Assembly (NCBI RefSeq): GCF_029894425.1
Contig: NZ_JARXYJ010000001.1
Location: 1,178,001 to 1,242,000, forward strand
Length of the DNA stretch: 64,000 nucleotides
From: Streptomyces sp. SAI-127
GTDB lineage: Bacteria; Actinomycetota; Actinomycetes; Streptomycetales; Streptomycetaceae
Direction: 5' to 3'
The translations under genes were made by a program, and so were the position numbers. Below are positions 1 through 8,114 of this stretch, piece after piece (position 1 is the first letter of the stretch; each line of letters begins with the position of its first letter). The notes beneath the pieces were generated by a model that saw nothing but the letters and a program-made list of their open reading frames with translations, was not told the origin of the DNA and ran no database searches.

Positions 1-302
1 CGGGCGGCAAGCCGGATCCGGGCGAGGACCTGGAGACGGCACTTCTGCGCGAGCTGCGGGAGGAGCTCGGTGTCGTCGCCGTGGCCTTCAGCCCCCTCCA
101 GGAGGTCCGGGCGCTCGCGGCGCTGGAGCGGATCCCGATGACGATGACGGTCTACGACACCACGATCACCGGCCTGCCCCGCCCCGCCGCAGAGCTGTCC
201 GCGATGCGCTGGATCACGGGCCAGGAGCCCGACCTGACGTTGGCCCCCGCCGTACGGGATCAGGTCCTGCCGCTTCTGCGGTCCCGGGGGCTGCTGGACT
301 GA
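1..302 (+). CDS. Nudix hydrolase, C-terminal part (cut by window start)
   Basis: The reading frame is open from base 3 to the TGA at 300-302, about 99 residues. A complete Nudix box is visible right at the left edge: G, five residues, E, seven residues, then REL-R-EE-L-G-V, matching the GX5EX7REUXEEXGU consensus that binds the metal and diphosphate. Nudix enzymes hydrolyse nucleoside diphosphates linked to another group; the short C-terminal part with a WITGQEPDLTLAP segment looks like the small ADP-ribose/8-oxo-dGTP (MutT-like) group, but substrate cannot be told. The start lies outside the window. A long repeat field follows with no obvious terminator. Confidence 0.88.
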   Translation, partial: GGKPDPGEDLETALLRELREELGVVAVAFSPLQEVRALAALERIPMTMTVYDTTITGLPRPAAELSAMRWITGQEPDLTLAPAVRDQVLPLLRSRGLLD

Positions 303-1054
303 TGTCCAGGGGCCGATCAACTGGTGTCCGGCTGATGTCCCGCCCGGCCGAAGCCTGCGGTATCGCGTGGCCGGAGTCGACGCGTCCTCGGCCGGAGGCT
401 GACGTGCCCCCTGGCAGGAGTCCGACGTGTCCCCCGGCCGAAGGCCAACGCATCGAACCGACCGGACGCCAACCTGCCCCTTGGCGGGAGCCCAAGGTGA
501 CCCCTGGCCGAAGACCGACCTGCCCCTGACGCGAGTCCGACGGACCCCCGGCCAAAGACCGACGCCCCCACCAGCTACAAGCCGCCTGCCCCGGCCGGAA
601 GGCCGACGCACCCACCGGCGACCCGCCCCTTGGCGGGAACCCAAGGTGACCCCTGACCGAAGACCGACCTGCCCCTGACGCGAGTCCGACGGACCCCCGG
701 CCAAAGACCGACGCCCCCACCAGCTACAAGCCGCCTGCCCCGGCCGGAAGGCCGACGCACCCACCGGCGACCCGCCCCTTGGCGGGAACCCAAGGTGACC
801 CCTGACCCAAGACCGACCTGCCCCTGACGCGAGTCCGACGGACCCCCGGCCAAAGACCGACGCCTCCACCAGCCACAAGCCGCCCGCCCCCGGCCGAAGA
901 CCGGCGCCTCCACCAGCCGGAAACCAACCTGCCCCCCGGCCGGAAGGCCGACCCGTCCAACCCCGGAAGCCGACCCCCTCCAGCCGGGGAACCGACAAAA
1001 TGCCGCTCCCGACGTAACGGAGTGGGCGTAGCGGCGTCAGCGGGCCGGGCAAGC
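303..1054. other. Gene-free GC-rich repeat field
   Basis: No credible gene is seen here. The stretch consists of degenerate copies of a short motif close to CCGGCCGAAGACCGAC followed by a C-rich spacer. Both strands stay open only because stop codons are rare in such sequence, and the translations are Pro/Arg/Gly-rich without domain character. Related motif copies reappear beyond the small secreted-protein gene, around 1510-1560, so that gene sits inside the repeat field. Confidence 0.7.
480..895. repeat. 149-bp tandem repeat, nearly three copies
   Basis: The landmark CCCAAGGTGACCCCTG occurs at 491, 640 and 789, an exact 149-bp period twice over. Copies 1 and 2 are almost identical. Copy 3 diverges after about 890. 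Each copy is itself built from the shorter CGGCCGAAGACCGAC-like motif, so this is a higher-order duplication on top of an older short repeat. The near identity of copies suggests recent expansion. Confidence 0.9.
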
Positions 1055-1098
1055 GTGTGGCGCTGCCCATCCCTGTAACGGGACGGGCAGCGCCACAC
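1055..1098 (-). terminator. Strong hairpin terminator
   Basis: A perfect 14-bp inverted repeat, GTGTGGCGCTGCCC at 1055-1068 and its complement at 1085-1098, encloses a short second stem (TCCC/GGGA) and a 6-nt loop. It lies 16 bp beyond the stop codon of the minus-strand secreted-protein gene, the expected place for its terminator, and may also block transcription arriving from the Nudix side. Confidence 0.85.
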
Positions 1099-1113
1099 AT
1101 CGGAACCGGAAAC

Positions 1114-1422
1114 TTATCCGGGGAACGGCTTGCTCGCGTCGTCGTCAGCCTTGATGCACGCGTCGAGCTTCTTCTGGAGGGCGGCCGCGTCGCTGAGCAC
1201 CTTCTTGGCCGCCGCGGTCTCCCCCAGCTGCTTCAGCTTCGCGGCCTTGGTCTTGAGGTTGGCGATCTGCTGGCGCAGCTCGCTCGTGTTGCAGGTGACG
1301 GAGGCCTTGATCGATACCTCGCCCCGGTCGGCCGACGTGGCGGCGTGAGCGGGCATCGAGGTGATGAAGAAACCTCCGACGATGGCCGCGGAGACGGCCA
1401 GGGCGGAAAAGCGCTTGGTCAT
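1114..1422 (-). CDS. Small secreted coiled-coil protein
   Basis: The 102-residue product starts at ATG 1422, preceded by GGGGGAAAC as a good ribosome binding site; a longer in-frame extension upstream runs through repeat sequence and is rejected. Residues 1-27 form a clear Sec signal peptide (basic start TKR, hydrophobic core, AHA-A cleavage site). The mature part has a helical heptad-like stretch rich in Leu, Lys and Ala (LKTKAAKLKQL) and two cysteines, near the start and the end of the mature chain, that could pair outside the cell. I do not recognise a named family. Being monocistronic with its own terminator suggests an independently expressed exported protein. Confidence 0.75.
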   Translation of the reverse strand: MTKRFSALAVSAAIVGGFFITSMPAHAATSADRGEVSIKASVTCNTSELRQQIANLKTKAAKLKQLGETAAAKKVLSDAAALQKKLDACIKADDDASKPFPG

Positions 1423-1630
1423 GAGTTGTTTCCCCCAGGTAGGGCTTGCGTTGGTCGAAGTGGATCTTACAGATCGATGTGACCCGCGAGTAACCGGAAC
1501 CGGGACTCGCCGACCAAGCGGGCCGACGCATCCACCGGCCGAAGGCCGCCGTGTCGACGGCGGTGCCCCGGGTACTCGGGCCTCGCCGTCACGGCCCCTC
1601 GGGTGCGGGCCGGTCAGGAAGGGGGCACTG

Positions 1631-2302
1631 ATGACGCAGCACGCCGACGACGACGTCGACCGCCACCGGGGCGTCGCCGGACTGCGACTGGCGACGGAGA
1701 GCGCCGACGCGCTCGCCTCGACGCTGCCGGTCGACCGCAACCAGGCGATCCTGGAGGCGGCCAAGCAGGTCGGCGCGATTCTGAAACGGGAAGGGCACCC
1801 GTTCGCGCTCGCGGGCAGCGTCGCCGTGTACGCCCATGGCGGCGCTCAGAACCTTCAGCACGACGTCGATTTCGCCGTCCTCCCCGAGGACGCGCAGTCC
1901 GTGGCCGAGACCCTCCGCGGGGCGGGTCTGGAGGTGCGGACGCCTCCGGAGGACTGGCTGCTGAAGGCCGACTGCATGGGCCAGCAGGTCGACCTGATCT
2001 TCGAGCTCGCGCACCAGCCCGTCACCACCGAACTGCTGGCACGGGCCGACGAACTCTCGGTGGACTCGGTGTTCATGCCGGTGCTGTCCCCGACCGACCT
2101 GCTGCACAGCCTGCTGTCCGCTTTCTCCGAGCACCACTGCGACTTCGGGGCGGTCCTGCCGATCGCCCGCACACTGCGGGAGAAGGTCGACTGGGAAGCC
2201 GTACGCAGGGACTGCGGGGACGCGCCGATGCCGGACGCGTTCTTCTACTTCCTGGAACGCCTGGAGGTCATCGAGCCGAGGACGAGGGAGGGACGGCCAT
2301 GA
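1631..2302 (+). CDS. Nucleotidyltransferase-fold protein
   Basis: This 223-residue protein starts at ATG 1631 behind AGGAAGGGGG. The segment AGSVAVYAHGG followed by DVDF carries the GS...DxD signature of the Pol-beta nucleotidyltransferase superfamily, in the arrangement used by AbiEii/MNT-like enzymes that read a Gly-Ser and two metal-binding Asp. Its substrate is unknown. It is the first gene of a tight three-gene operon: its TGA overlaps the ATG of the BON-domain gene (ATGA), and that gene overlaps the metallophosphoesterase (GTGA). The shared operon suggests a joint nucleotide- or phosphoester-related function, which is inference. Confidence 0.82.
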   Translation: MTQHADDDVDRHRGVAGLRLATESADALASTLPVDRNQAILEAAKQVGAILKREGHPFALAGSVAVYAHGGAQNLQHDVDFAVLPEDAQSVAETLRGAGLEVRTPPEDWLLKADCMGQQVDLIFELAHQPVTTELLARADELSVDSVFMPVLSPTDLLHSLLSAFSEHHCDFGAVLPIARTLREKVDWEAVRRDCGDAPMPDAFFYFLERLEVIEPRTREGRP

Positions 2303-2571
2303 GCGAGCCCGTGGCGCAACACTCCGAGGAGAACGTCGAGTACCGCGTCGCCCACCTGCGTGACCGGCTGGCCGCCGAGGAACTCGGCGAGCTGGGGGTC
2401 CGCGCCGAGGTGCGGGCCGGGGCGGTCGTGGTCAGCGGCACTGTGCCCTCCGCGCAGTGCCGGGAGACCGTGCTGCGGACCGTCCGCGAGGAGCTAGACG
2501 GCCTCGCCGTGCACACCGATGTGGTGGTGGCGGAGAACGTCACGCCCGATCATGCGGAGGAGCTGCCGTGA
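2299..2571 (+). CDS. BON-domain protein
   Basis: A 90-residue protein with the alternating alpha/beta pattern of a BON domain across residues about 15-85: a helix of charged residues (VEYRVAHLRDRLA), then ELGVRAEVRAGAVVVSGTVPS, the conserved central Gly, and a second helix leading into a final strand (VHTDVVVAEN). BON domains are thought to bind phospholipid or ligand. There is no signal peptide, so it is probably cytoplasmic. Start and stop overlap its neighbours by 4 bp each, indicating translational coupling inside the three-gene operon. Confidence 0.8.
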   Translation: MSEPVAQHSEENVEYRVAHLRDRLAAEELGELGVRAEVRAGAVVVSGTVPSAQCRETVLRTVREELDGLAVHTDVVVAENVTPDHAEELP

Positions 2572-3293
2572 TCCGCGTCGCCGCTGTGGGGGACATCCAC
2601 ATGGGCCCCGAGAGCCAGGGCCTGCTGCGTCCCGCCTTCGACACCCTGCCCGAGTGCGCCGACCTGCTGCTGCTGGCCGGCGACCTCACCCGCCACGGCA
2701 CGCCGGATGAGGCCCGGGTGGTGGCCCAGGAGGTGCGCGGGCTCGCGGTGCCCGTCGTGGCGGTCCTCGGCAACCACGACCACCACGACGAGCAGCCCGA
2801 GAAGGTCGCTGCGCTCCTGGAGGACGCCGGTGTGCGGGTGCTGGAGGGCGAGGGGACGGTCGTCGAGTGCGGCGACACGCGCGTGGGGGTCGCCGGGACC
2901 AAGGGGTTCGGCGGCGGGTTCGTGGGCCGCAGCGCGGGGGAGTTCGGCGAGCCGCTGATGAAGGAGTTCGTACGGTACTCACGGCGCTGCGCGGACGGAC
3001 TGCGCACCGCGCTGGAGGAACTGGACCGGCAGGACTGCGCGGCCCGGGTCGCGCTCACCCACTTCTCCCCCGTCGCCGACACCCTCGCCGGTGAGCCGCC
3101 GGAGATCTATCCGTTCCTCGGCACCTACCTGCTCGCCGAGGCGATCGACACCGCCGGAGCCGACCTGAGCGTGCACGGACACGCCCACGCCGGTACGGAG
3201 CACGGCATGACGGCCGGCGGGGTGCGGGTGCGCAACGTGGCCCAGCCGGTGATCCGGCGGGCCTTCAACGTGTACCACCTGCACGTCGACTGA
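2568..3293 (+). CDS. Metallophosphoesterase
   Basis: The 241-residue product begins at GTG 2568, overlapping the previous stop. All calcineurin-type motifs are present in order: GDIH near residue 9, GDLT near 40, GNHD near 65, a later H in THFSP, and GHAHAG near the C-terminus, giving the two-metal site for hydrolysing phosphoesters. It is compact, close to the minimal length of the family, with no export signal. A 13-bp minisatellite begins exactly at its stop codon. The operon partners (nucleotidyltransferase, BON) suggest nucleotide or phosphoester turnover, but the substrate is not evident. Confidence 0.9.
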   Translation: MIRVAAVGDIHMGPESQGLLRPAFDTLPECADLLLLAGDLTRHGTPDEARVVAQEVRGLAVPVVAVLGNHDHHDEQPEKVAALLEDAGVRVLEGEGTVVECGDTRVGVAGTKGFGGGFVGRSAGEFGEPLMKEFVRYSRRCADGLRTALEELDRQDCAARVALTHFSPVADTLAGEPPEIYPFLGTYLLAEAIDTAGADLSVHGHAHAGTEHGMTAGGVRVRNVAQPVIRRAFNVYHLHVD

Positions 3294-3342
3294 CCACATC
3301 GACTGACCACGTCGACTGACCACGTCGACTGACCACGTCGAC
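3282..3342. repeat. 13-bp minisatellite at a stop codon
   Basis: TGACCACGTCGAC is repeated in perfect register at 3291, 3304, 3317 and 3330 (the first copy has one A for G), preceded by a partial CACGTCGAC at 3282-3290 that belongs to the end of the metallophosphoesterase gene. The gene's TGA stop is the first three bases of the first unit. Each unit carries the GTCGAC palindrome. This looks like slippage expansion seeded from the coding 3' end. Confidence 0.95.
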
Positions 3343-3352
3343 TGACGGTGTC

Positions 3353-4543
3353 TCAAGTGCGGACGGACGCCCGGTCGTGGTCCTCCCACGCCTCGTCCCG
3401 CAGCTCAGGGCGGAGCAGGACCTCCACCGCGGTGCGGGCCAGTGCCTCGGCGGCGGCGAGCATCACCTGTCGGCCCCGTTCGGAACCGGCGGCGACGGCG
3501 AACTCGGGTGTGTGGTCGGAGCCGTCCTCCTCCATGATCGCCACGAACGGATGGATGGCGGGCACCCGGCCGCTGACGTTCCCGACATCGGAGGAACCCA
3601 GGTAGACGCCCGGTTCCGGCGGTGTCACCGAGATGCCCGTCGCCGCCAGGTGCCGGGCGAACCGAGCCGACAGGACCGTGCTGTTCCGGAAGTGCTCGTA
3701 CCGCGGTGTCGCGCGTTCCACGGTGACCGTGGTCCCCGTCGCTCGCGCCACCCCCTGGGCGCAGGTCAGCAGCTCCCCCGCCAGGTCCTCCAGAGCGGCC
3801 GTCGTCACCGCGCGCAGGCCGAACAGACCCTCCGCGTACTCGGGGACGATGTTGGTCGCCCTGCCGCCGTCCGTGACGATGCCCTGCACATGCGAGCCCT
3901 CGGGCAGCCTGCGCCCGATCACGGCGAGGGTGTTGAACAGCTGGATGAGCGCGGCGAGGGCGTCGATGCCCTCGGTGGGGTTGCCCGTGGGGTGGGCGGA
4001 GCGCCCGTGGAACCCGACCCGGTACTGGGCCTGCGCGGTCAGCGGCGCCCATTGCCAGCTGTGCACGCCGGGATGGAACATCAGCGCCGCGTCGAGGTCG
4101 TCGAACACCCCGGCCTCGGTCTCGGCGACCTTGCCTCCGCCGCCTTCCTCCGCGGGCGTGCCGATGGCCCACACGGTGCCCGCGTCCCGGTCGAGTACGG
4201 CTCGTGCGGCCAGGGCGGCGCCCAGGCCCGCCGCAGCGATCAGATTGTGCCCGCAGGCGTGGCCGAGACCGGGCAGGGCGTCGTACTCCAGCATCAGGGC
4301 CACCGCGGGCCGGGGCCTCGTACCGGACCGTGCGGTGAACGCGGTGGGCAGCCCGGCCACGTCCCGCTGCACCTTGAACCCGGCCCATTCGAGTTCCCCG
4401 CACAGCAGCGCCGCCGCCCGGTGCTCCTCGAAGGCGTACTCCGGGTCGGAGTGCAGCATCCGCGCCATGTCCCACAGCCGATCCGCCCGTGCGGCCACTT
4501 CCCCGCGCACCCGCGCGAGCACCTCGTCCACGGCGTCGGTCAC
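3353..4543 (-). CDS. M20-family amidohydrolase/peptidase
   Basis: The 396-residue protein starts at GTG 4543, five bases after AGGAGG; the longer in-frame extension to 4615 lacks such a site. It has the M20D layout of aminobenzoyl-glutamate or N-acyl-amino-acid hydrolases: LEYDALPGLGHACGHN supplies metal ligands (the ACGHN motif), TPAEEGGGGK carries the catalytic Glu pair, MFHPG and the lid domain with GRSAHP follow, and the C-terminal SSDVGNVSG and DHTPEF motifs complete the site. It cleaves an amide bond in a small cytoplasmic substrate; the exact one is unknown. It is transcribed away from the molybdopterin-oxidoreductase remnant. Confidence 0.9.
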   Translation of the reverse strand: MTDAVDEVLARVRGEVAARADRLWDMARMLHSDPEYAFEEHRAAALLCGELEWAGFKVQRDVAGLPTAFTARSGTRPRPAVALMLEYDALPGLGHACGHNLIAAAGLGAALAARAVLDRDAGTVWAIGTPAEEGGGGKVAETEAGVFDDLDAALMFHPGVHSWQWAPLTAQAQYRVGFHGRSAHPTGNPTEGIDALAALIQLFNTLAVIGRRLPEGSHVQGIVTDGGRATNIVPEYAEGLFGLRAVTTAALEDLAGELLTCAQGVARATGTTVTVERATPRYEHFRNSTVLSARFARHLAATGISVTPPEPGVYLGSSDVGNVSGRVPAIHPFVAIMEEDGSDHTPEFAVAAGSERGRQVMLAAAEALARTAVEVLLRPELRDEAWEDHDRASVRT

Positions 4544-4677
4544 ATCGGCCTCCTGGGAACGTCGTACGCCTGCGTCCTGGAGCGGGTTCCATCGAGCAGC
4601 CCGCCTTACACCCACCGTTACCGGCAGCGGCCTCCGGGTACTCAGGAGCGATCAGCGGCGTTGCCGGGGAGGCCTTC

Positions 4678-5437
4678 ATGAAGGCGGACCGGATCGCAGA
4701 TCCATGGGGTGCCCGGGTGCCGTACCGGCGCCACGAGGCCTGGCCGTCCAGGGTGGACTCGTATCTCACGGAGGGCGTGGAGCCCGGTGCGGTGCAGAGG
4801 TGGGTGGGGGCGGCGTCGCTCCTGCACTCGGGCGGGGACGCCATGGACATCGCCGTCGTCGACGGCCGTATGGTGGGCGTGCGGGGACGGGCGGCGGACC
4901 GCGTCAGCCGGGGCAGGCTCGGGCCCAAGGACCTGTTCGGGTGGCAGGCGAACGCCTCGTCGGACCGGCTGACCAGGCCGCTCGTACGGCGCGACGGGCA
5001 TCTCGTGGAGACGGACTGGGACACCGCGATGGAGCTGGTGGCCGCCCGCACCCGTGCGCTGCTCGACGAGCGCGGGCCCGGCTCGATCGGCTTCTACACC
5101 AGCGGGCAACTGTTCCTGGAGGAGTACTACACGCTCGCGGTGCTGGCCCGGGCGGGTATCGGCACGAACCCATCTCGACGGCAACACGCGGCTTCCCGAA
5201 CCCACGTCCGGCGAGGGACCGGAGGGGCTGCTGCTCCTGCACGATCTGCGGGCCCTGCACCTGGCCGCCACGGAGAACTCCCTGTACTGGGAGATGCTCG
5301 CGCAGGCCGCCCAGGCGACCCGGGACGAACGGCTGCTGGAGCTGGCGGCGGCGTGTCATCCGCAGACGCTGCGGCAGATGCGCTGGTCCAACACGCTGAT
5401 CAAACAATTGTCCCCCCAGGTGCTCACAAGCCTCTGA
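4678..5437 (+). pseudogene. Molybdopterin oxidoreductase remnant, frameshifted and deleted
   Basis: An ATG at 4678 with a GGGGAGG site begins an N-terminal piece of a large molybdopterin oxidoreductase (nitrate reductase/formate dehydrogenase type): PLVRRDGHLVETDWDTAMELV, then YTSGQLFLEEYY and ARAGIGTN. The family continues with (H/M)DGNTRL; here HLDGNTRL is found one frame over, so one extra C lies in the AACCCAT at 5168-5174. Immediately after, the bulk of the roughly 700-residue enzyme is missing and the frame runs into a helical 70-residue tail (LHDLRALHLAATENSLYW...) ending at 5437. The tail could be the C-terminus of the same enzyme or of a neighbouring gene. The Fe-S and molybdopterin core is gone, so no activity is expected. 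Confidence 0.85.
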
Positions 5438-5489
5438 CCAGGCATAGGGAATGCGGCCGAGGGCACCCGAGGGGCGGAGGTGAACGAAC

Positions 5490-6053
5490 ATGGGACACGG
5501 AGGAAACGTCATCGACGAGCTGGTGACCGATCACCGCGAGGTCGAGGAGCTGTTCGGGAAGATCGAGGCGCTGGCGCCCGGTGAGAAGAGCCGGAAGGTG
5601 TACGCCGATCAGGCCACCATGGAGCTGGTCCGGCACTCGGTCGCGGAGGAGGAGTACCTCTACCCTGCGGTGCGCAAGCACTTGGTCAACGGGGACACCA
5701 TGGCGGACCGGGAGATCGAGGACCACTCCAAGGCCGAGCGGCTCATGAAGGACCTGGAGGGCTGCGAGGCGGACGATCCCGAGTTCGACCGGATCGTGGG
5801 CGAGTTGATGAGCGAGGTCCGCTCCCACATCGCCGAGGAGGAGCAGACCCTCTTCCCGCAGCTGCGTGTCGCGTGCTCGGACAAGGAACTGAACGAGCTG
5901 GGCGAGAAGGTGCGCCGCGCCAAGAAGATGGCACCGACCCGCCCCCACCCGTCGGCCCCGGACACCCCTCCCGCGAACAAGCTGCTCGCCCCGGGGGCCG
6001 GCCTGGTCGACCGGCTGAGGGACGCCATGTCGGGACGGGGCAAGGAGGAGTGA
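5490..6053 (+). CDS. Hemerythrin HHE-domain protein
   Basis: The 187-residue protein starts at ATG 5490 after GGAGGTGA. It carries the HHE cation-binding layout: DHREVEELF (His15), VRHSVAEEEYLYP (His49 and Glu53), EDHSKAERLM, and HIAEEEQTLFP, giving the His and Glu set that binds a di-iron centre in a four-helix bundle (residues about 8-130). The Pro-rich C-terminus (residues 148-187) is a variable tail. Such cytoplasmic proteins sense or handle oxygen, NO or iron. It stands 52 bp behind the dead molybdoenzyme gene and may once have been co-transcribed with it. Confidence 0.92.
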   Translation: MGHGGNVIDELVTDHREVEELFGKIEALAPGEKSRKVYADQATMELVRHSVAEEEYLYPAVRKHLVNGDTMADREIEDHSKAERLMKDLEGCEADDPEFDRIVGELMSEVRSHIAEEEQTLFPQLRVACSDKELNELGEKVRRAKKMAPTRPHPSAPDTPPANKLLAPGAGLVDRLRDAMSGRGKEE

Positions 6054-6583
6054 GGGGCGGGACGGGGCGGCCGGGCGACTGAGGTTCGGGACGCGATGCC
6101 GGACGGCTGACATTCGGGACGCGGTCCGAAGGGCTTCGGCAGGACACGGCTGGCAGCTCGGCGTCACCAGCGGCCTCCGGCCGGACACAGCCGGCCCTCG
6201 GGCCTCATCGGAGGGCCCCAGCAAGGCACAGCGGGGCTCTCCGAACGTCACCGGAGGCCCCGGCAGACACAGCCGACGTCGGTCTCGCCAGAGGGCACCG
6301 GCAGAACACACCCAGCCCTCCGACATCACCGGAAGCCCCTGCAGAACACAGCCAGCCCCCGGGACATCACCAGAAGCCCCGGCAGGACACGGCTGGCCTC
6401 GGTCTCGCCAGAGGGCACCGGCAGAACACACCCAGCCCTCGGACGTCATCAGAAGGCACCGGCACGAAACGGTCTGCCCGGGGAGCGCGGGCGAATGGTC
6501 CGCACGACCGACGCACTCGCCCGGTCGGAGGGTGGGGCCAGGACGCGTCACCCTCCACCCTTCCGGGCCGCGAGGCGCCCGCC
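6054..6583. other. Gene-free repeat-rich intergenic region
   Basis: No gene is supported here. The sequence is dominated by a degenerate array of units of about 40 bp (6117-6480, listed separately), followed by 100 bp of unremarkable GC-rich sequence downstream of the minus-strand gene that ends at 6584. Confidence 0.7.
6117..6480. repeat. Degenerate array of units of about 40 bp
   Basis: Units resemble GGCACCGGCAGAACACA followed by a GCC-rich block and then GACATCACCAGAAGCC; roughly nine copies can be followed. A stretch of about 43 bases beginning CGGTCTCGCCAGAGGG is repeated almost unchanged 120 bp apart (6279 and 6399), showing that several units were duplicated together. The array differs in sequence from the 303-1054 repeat field. 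Confidence 0.8.
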
Positions 6584-7114
6584 TCAGGCGACGAGCGCCT
6601 CGTCCGACCCCAGTCGGTTGAGCAGCTCTCCCCGGTGCAGCCCGGCCACCGACGCGAGCAGGTCCGGGTGGCGGAGCAGGGCGGCGGCATGCTGGTCCGT
6701 CGCGTCGGGGGCGAGCAGGCGGCGGAACACGGTCGGTGTGCCCGTCGTGTGCTCGCCCTCCGCTATCTCGGCCACCGCCAGCTCGGCCAGGTCCGGGGCG
6801 GTGAGCAGACAAGCCGCCCAGCTGGCCACGACCTCGTCCACCCAGCTGCGCCAGGCATGCTCCTCGGCGTCCCGGTCGTCGTCGGCACTGTCCGCGCCGG
6901 TGACCCAGTCGAGGCGGGCGGAGCCTCCCGGGCCCGCCATGCCGACGAGCGCGGCATCCATCGCCGTGGGGTAGCGCAGCCACGCGGCGACCGTCACGGC
7001 CTGCCGCGCCTGCACCTCGCACAGCGCGGCGGCCAGTGCGCCGCCCGACGGTGGAAAGGCGCGCGTCAGCCAGTGCGCGGTCGCCGCGATGACCGGGGAG
7101 AGATCTGCTTGCAC
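6584..7114 (-). CDS. Uncharacterised Ala-rich helical protein
   Basis: I place the start at GTG 7114 (176 residues), where protein-like composition begins with ADLSPVIAATAHWLTRAF. The frame stays open to a GTG at 7225. The product is Ala/Leu/Trp-rich and helical, with an acidic run (TGADSADDDRDAEEHAW), and I recognise no domain or signal peptide. The region before the chosen start is odd: a strong GGGGGAGG site precedes an ATG at about 7190 in a different frame that reads into MSSWRDRGYRFAQSP before running out, so the true N-terminus may be frameshifted. It lies just downstream of the MDMPI-fold gene on the same strand and may share its transcript. Confidence 0.6.
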   Translation of the reverse strand: MQADLSPVIAATAHWLTRAFPPSGGALAAALCEVQARQAVTVAAWLRYPTAMDAALVGMAGPGGSARLDWVTGADSADDDRDAEEHAWRSWVDEVVASWAACLLTAPDLAELAVAEIAEGEHTTGTPTVFRRLLAPDATDQHAAALLRHPDLLASVAGLHRGELLNRLGSDEALVA

Positions 7115-7244
7115 TGCCGGGCCGCCCGAGATGCTGGTGGGAGAGGGGACTGCGCGAAACGGTAGCCGCGGTCCCGCCAGGAAGACATGGCTCAGGCCTC
7201 CCCCGGCACGTGGCTTCGGCCACACCGGCCCCGCTCGCGGGCGC

Positions 7245-8027
7245 CTATGCCTCCAGCCAGAACCGGGTGCGGCCGAGCCACAGGTCCACCAGGTCCGAGT
7301 CCCCTCGCGTGTCGACCCCGGGCGCGGGGCGGGCGTAGAGGAACAGGAGCAGGTCCGTCACCGGCCCGCGCACACTCACCGACGCCTCGCCGGACCCGCG
7401 CCGCCAGACCGGCCGCTCCCCGGAGAGGTCGAGCAGCCACTCCCCCGCCGACCCCGCGTCGAAGCGCAGGGCACGTCCGGGACCGAGCAGCTCCGGCACG
7501 CCCGGCAGGGGTGCGTAGGCCTCGGGGACGGTCGAGAACTCCAGCCACTCCTCCACGGCGTCCACCGCGAGGGACTCCTCGACGTCGAACTCCGCGCCGG
7601 TCACGAGTGCCGCGTCGGCGCGGTGCAGCAGGGTCTCGTACGTCATGCGCCGGGCCCAGAACATCGCGGACCGCTCGACCAGCTGCTCGTCGGCGGGCGT
7701 CCACACCGGCACGTCGGGTCCGGCCGCCCGCAGGGTGCCGGCCAGCCGCGTGGCGCCCTGGAGGAGCCAGCCGCCGAGCGCGGAGTCGTCGAGGTGGGCG
7801 TAGGCGGCCGGGTCGTTGACCATGCCGTCGTCGATCGGCTCGGTGGCCCGGGTCCTCACGATGTCCTCCGCCCACCGGTGGTCACCGCCCACGTGCCGCA
7901 GCAGCCGACCGAGGTCCCAGCCGGGGCAGGTGGGCACCGGAGCGGTCGGGTCCGCGCCCTTGACGTGCCGGGCGAGCAGGTCGGTCTGGGCGACGATCGC
8001 CTCGCAGTAGTCCTCGAAGCCCAACAA
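7245..8027 (-). CDS. Maleylpyruvate isomerase-fold (MDMPI/DinB-like) protein
   Basis: The start is a TTG at 8027 or 8024, five or eight bases after GAGGGGG; upstream in-frame sequence is intergenic. The 260-residue protein has the N-terminal MDMPI helical bundle: a leading helix FEDYCEAIVAQTDLLARHV, then TCPGWDLGRLLRHVGGDHRWAEDIV, which supplies the first two His of the metal triad, followed by MTYETLLHRADA for the third. The C-terminal part (residues about 165-260, SVSVRGPVTDLLLFLYARP) matches the MDMPI C-terminal domain. Members use mycothiol in actinobacteria; the substrate here is unknown. It is divergent from the lipoprotein gene at 8115. Confidence 0.85.
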   Translation of the reverse strand: MLGFEDYCEAIVAQTDLLARHVKGADPTAPVPTCPGWDLGRLLRHVGGDHRWAEDIVRTRATEPIDDGMVNDPAAYAHLDDSALGGWLLQGATRLAGTLRAAGPDVPVWTPADEQLVERSAMFWARRMTYETLLHRADAALVTGAEFDVEESLAVDAVEEWLEFSTVPEAYAPLPGVPELLGPGRALRFDAGSAGEWLLDLSGERPVWRRGSGEASVSVRGPVTDLLLFLYARPAPGVDTRGDSDLVDLWLGRTRFWLEA

Positions 8028-8114
8028 CGCTTCCCCCTCGCTGCACGATTCGTTATTCCTGCCACCTAATCTGACTCCTTCCAGTACCACCACTGAATTG
8101 AGGGAGACACGGCC

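Noticed and set aside
303..1098. Several overlapping frames in the first repeat field
   Set aside because: All are Pro/Arg/Gly-rich products of the repeat motif and follow its period; no start site or family evidence.
3405..5051. Minus-strand frame of 548 codons spanning the amidohydrolase and the remnant
   Set aside because: It is an out-of-frame reading of the real M20 gene plus the opposite strand of the pseudogene, Arg/Pro-rich with no motifs.
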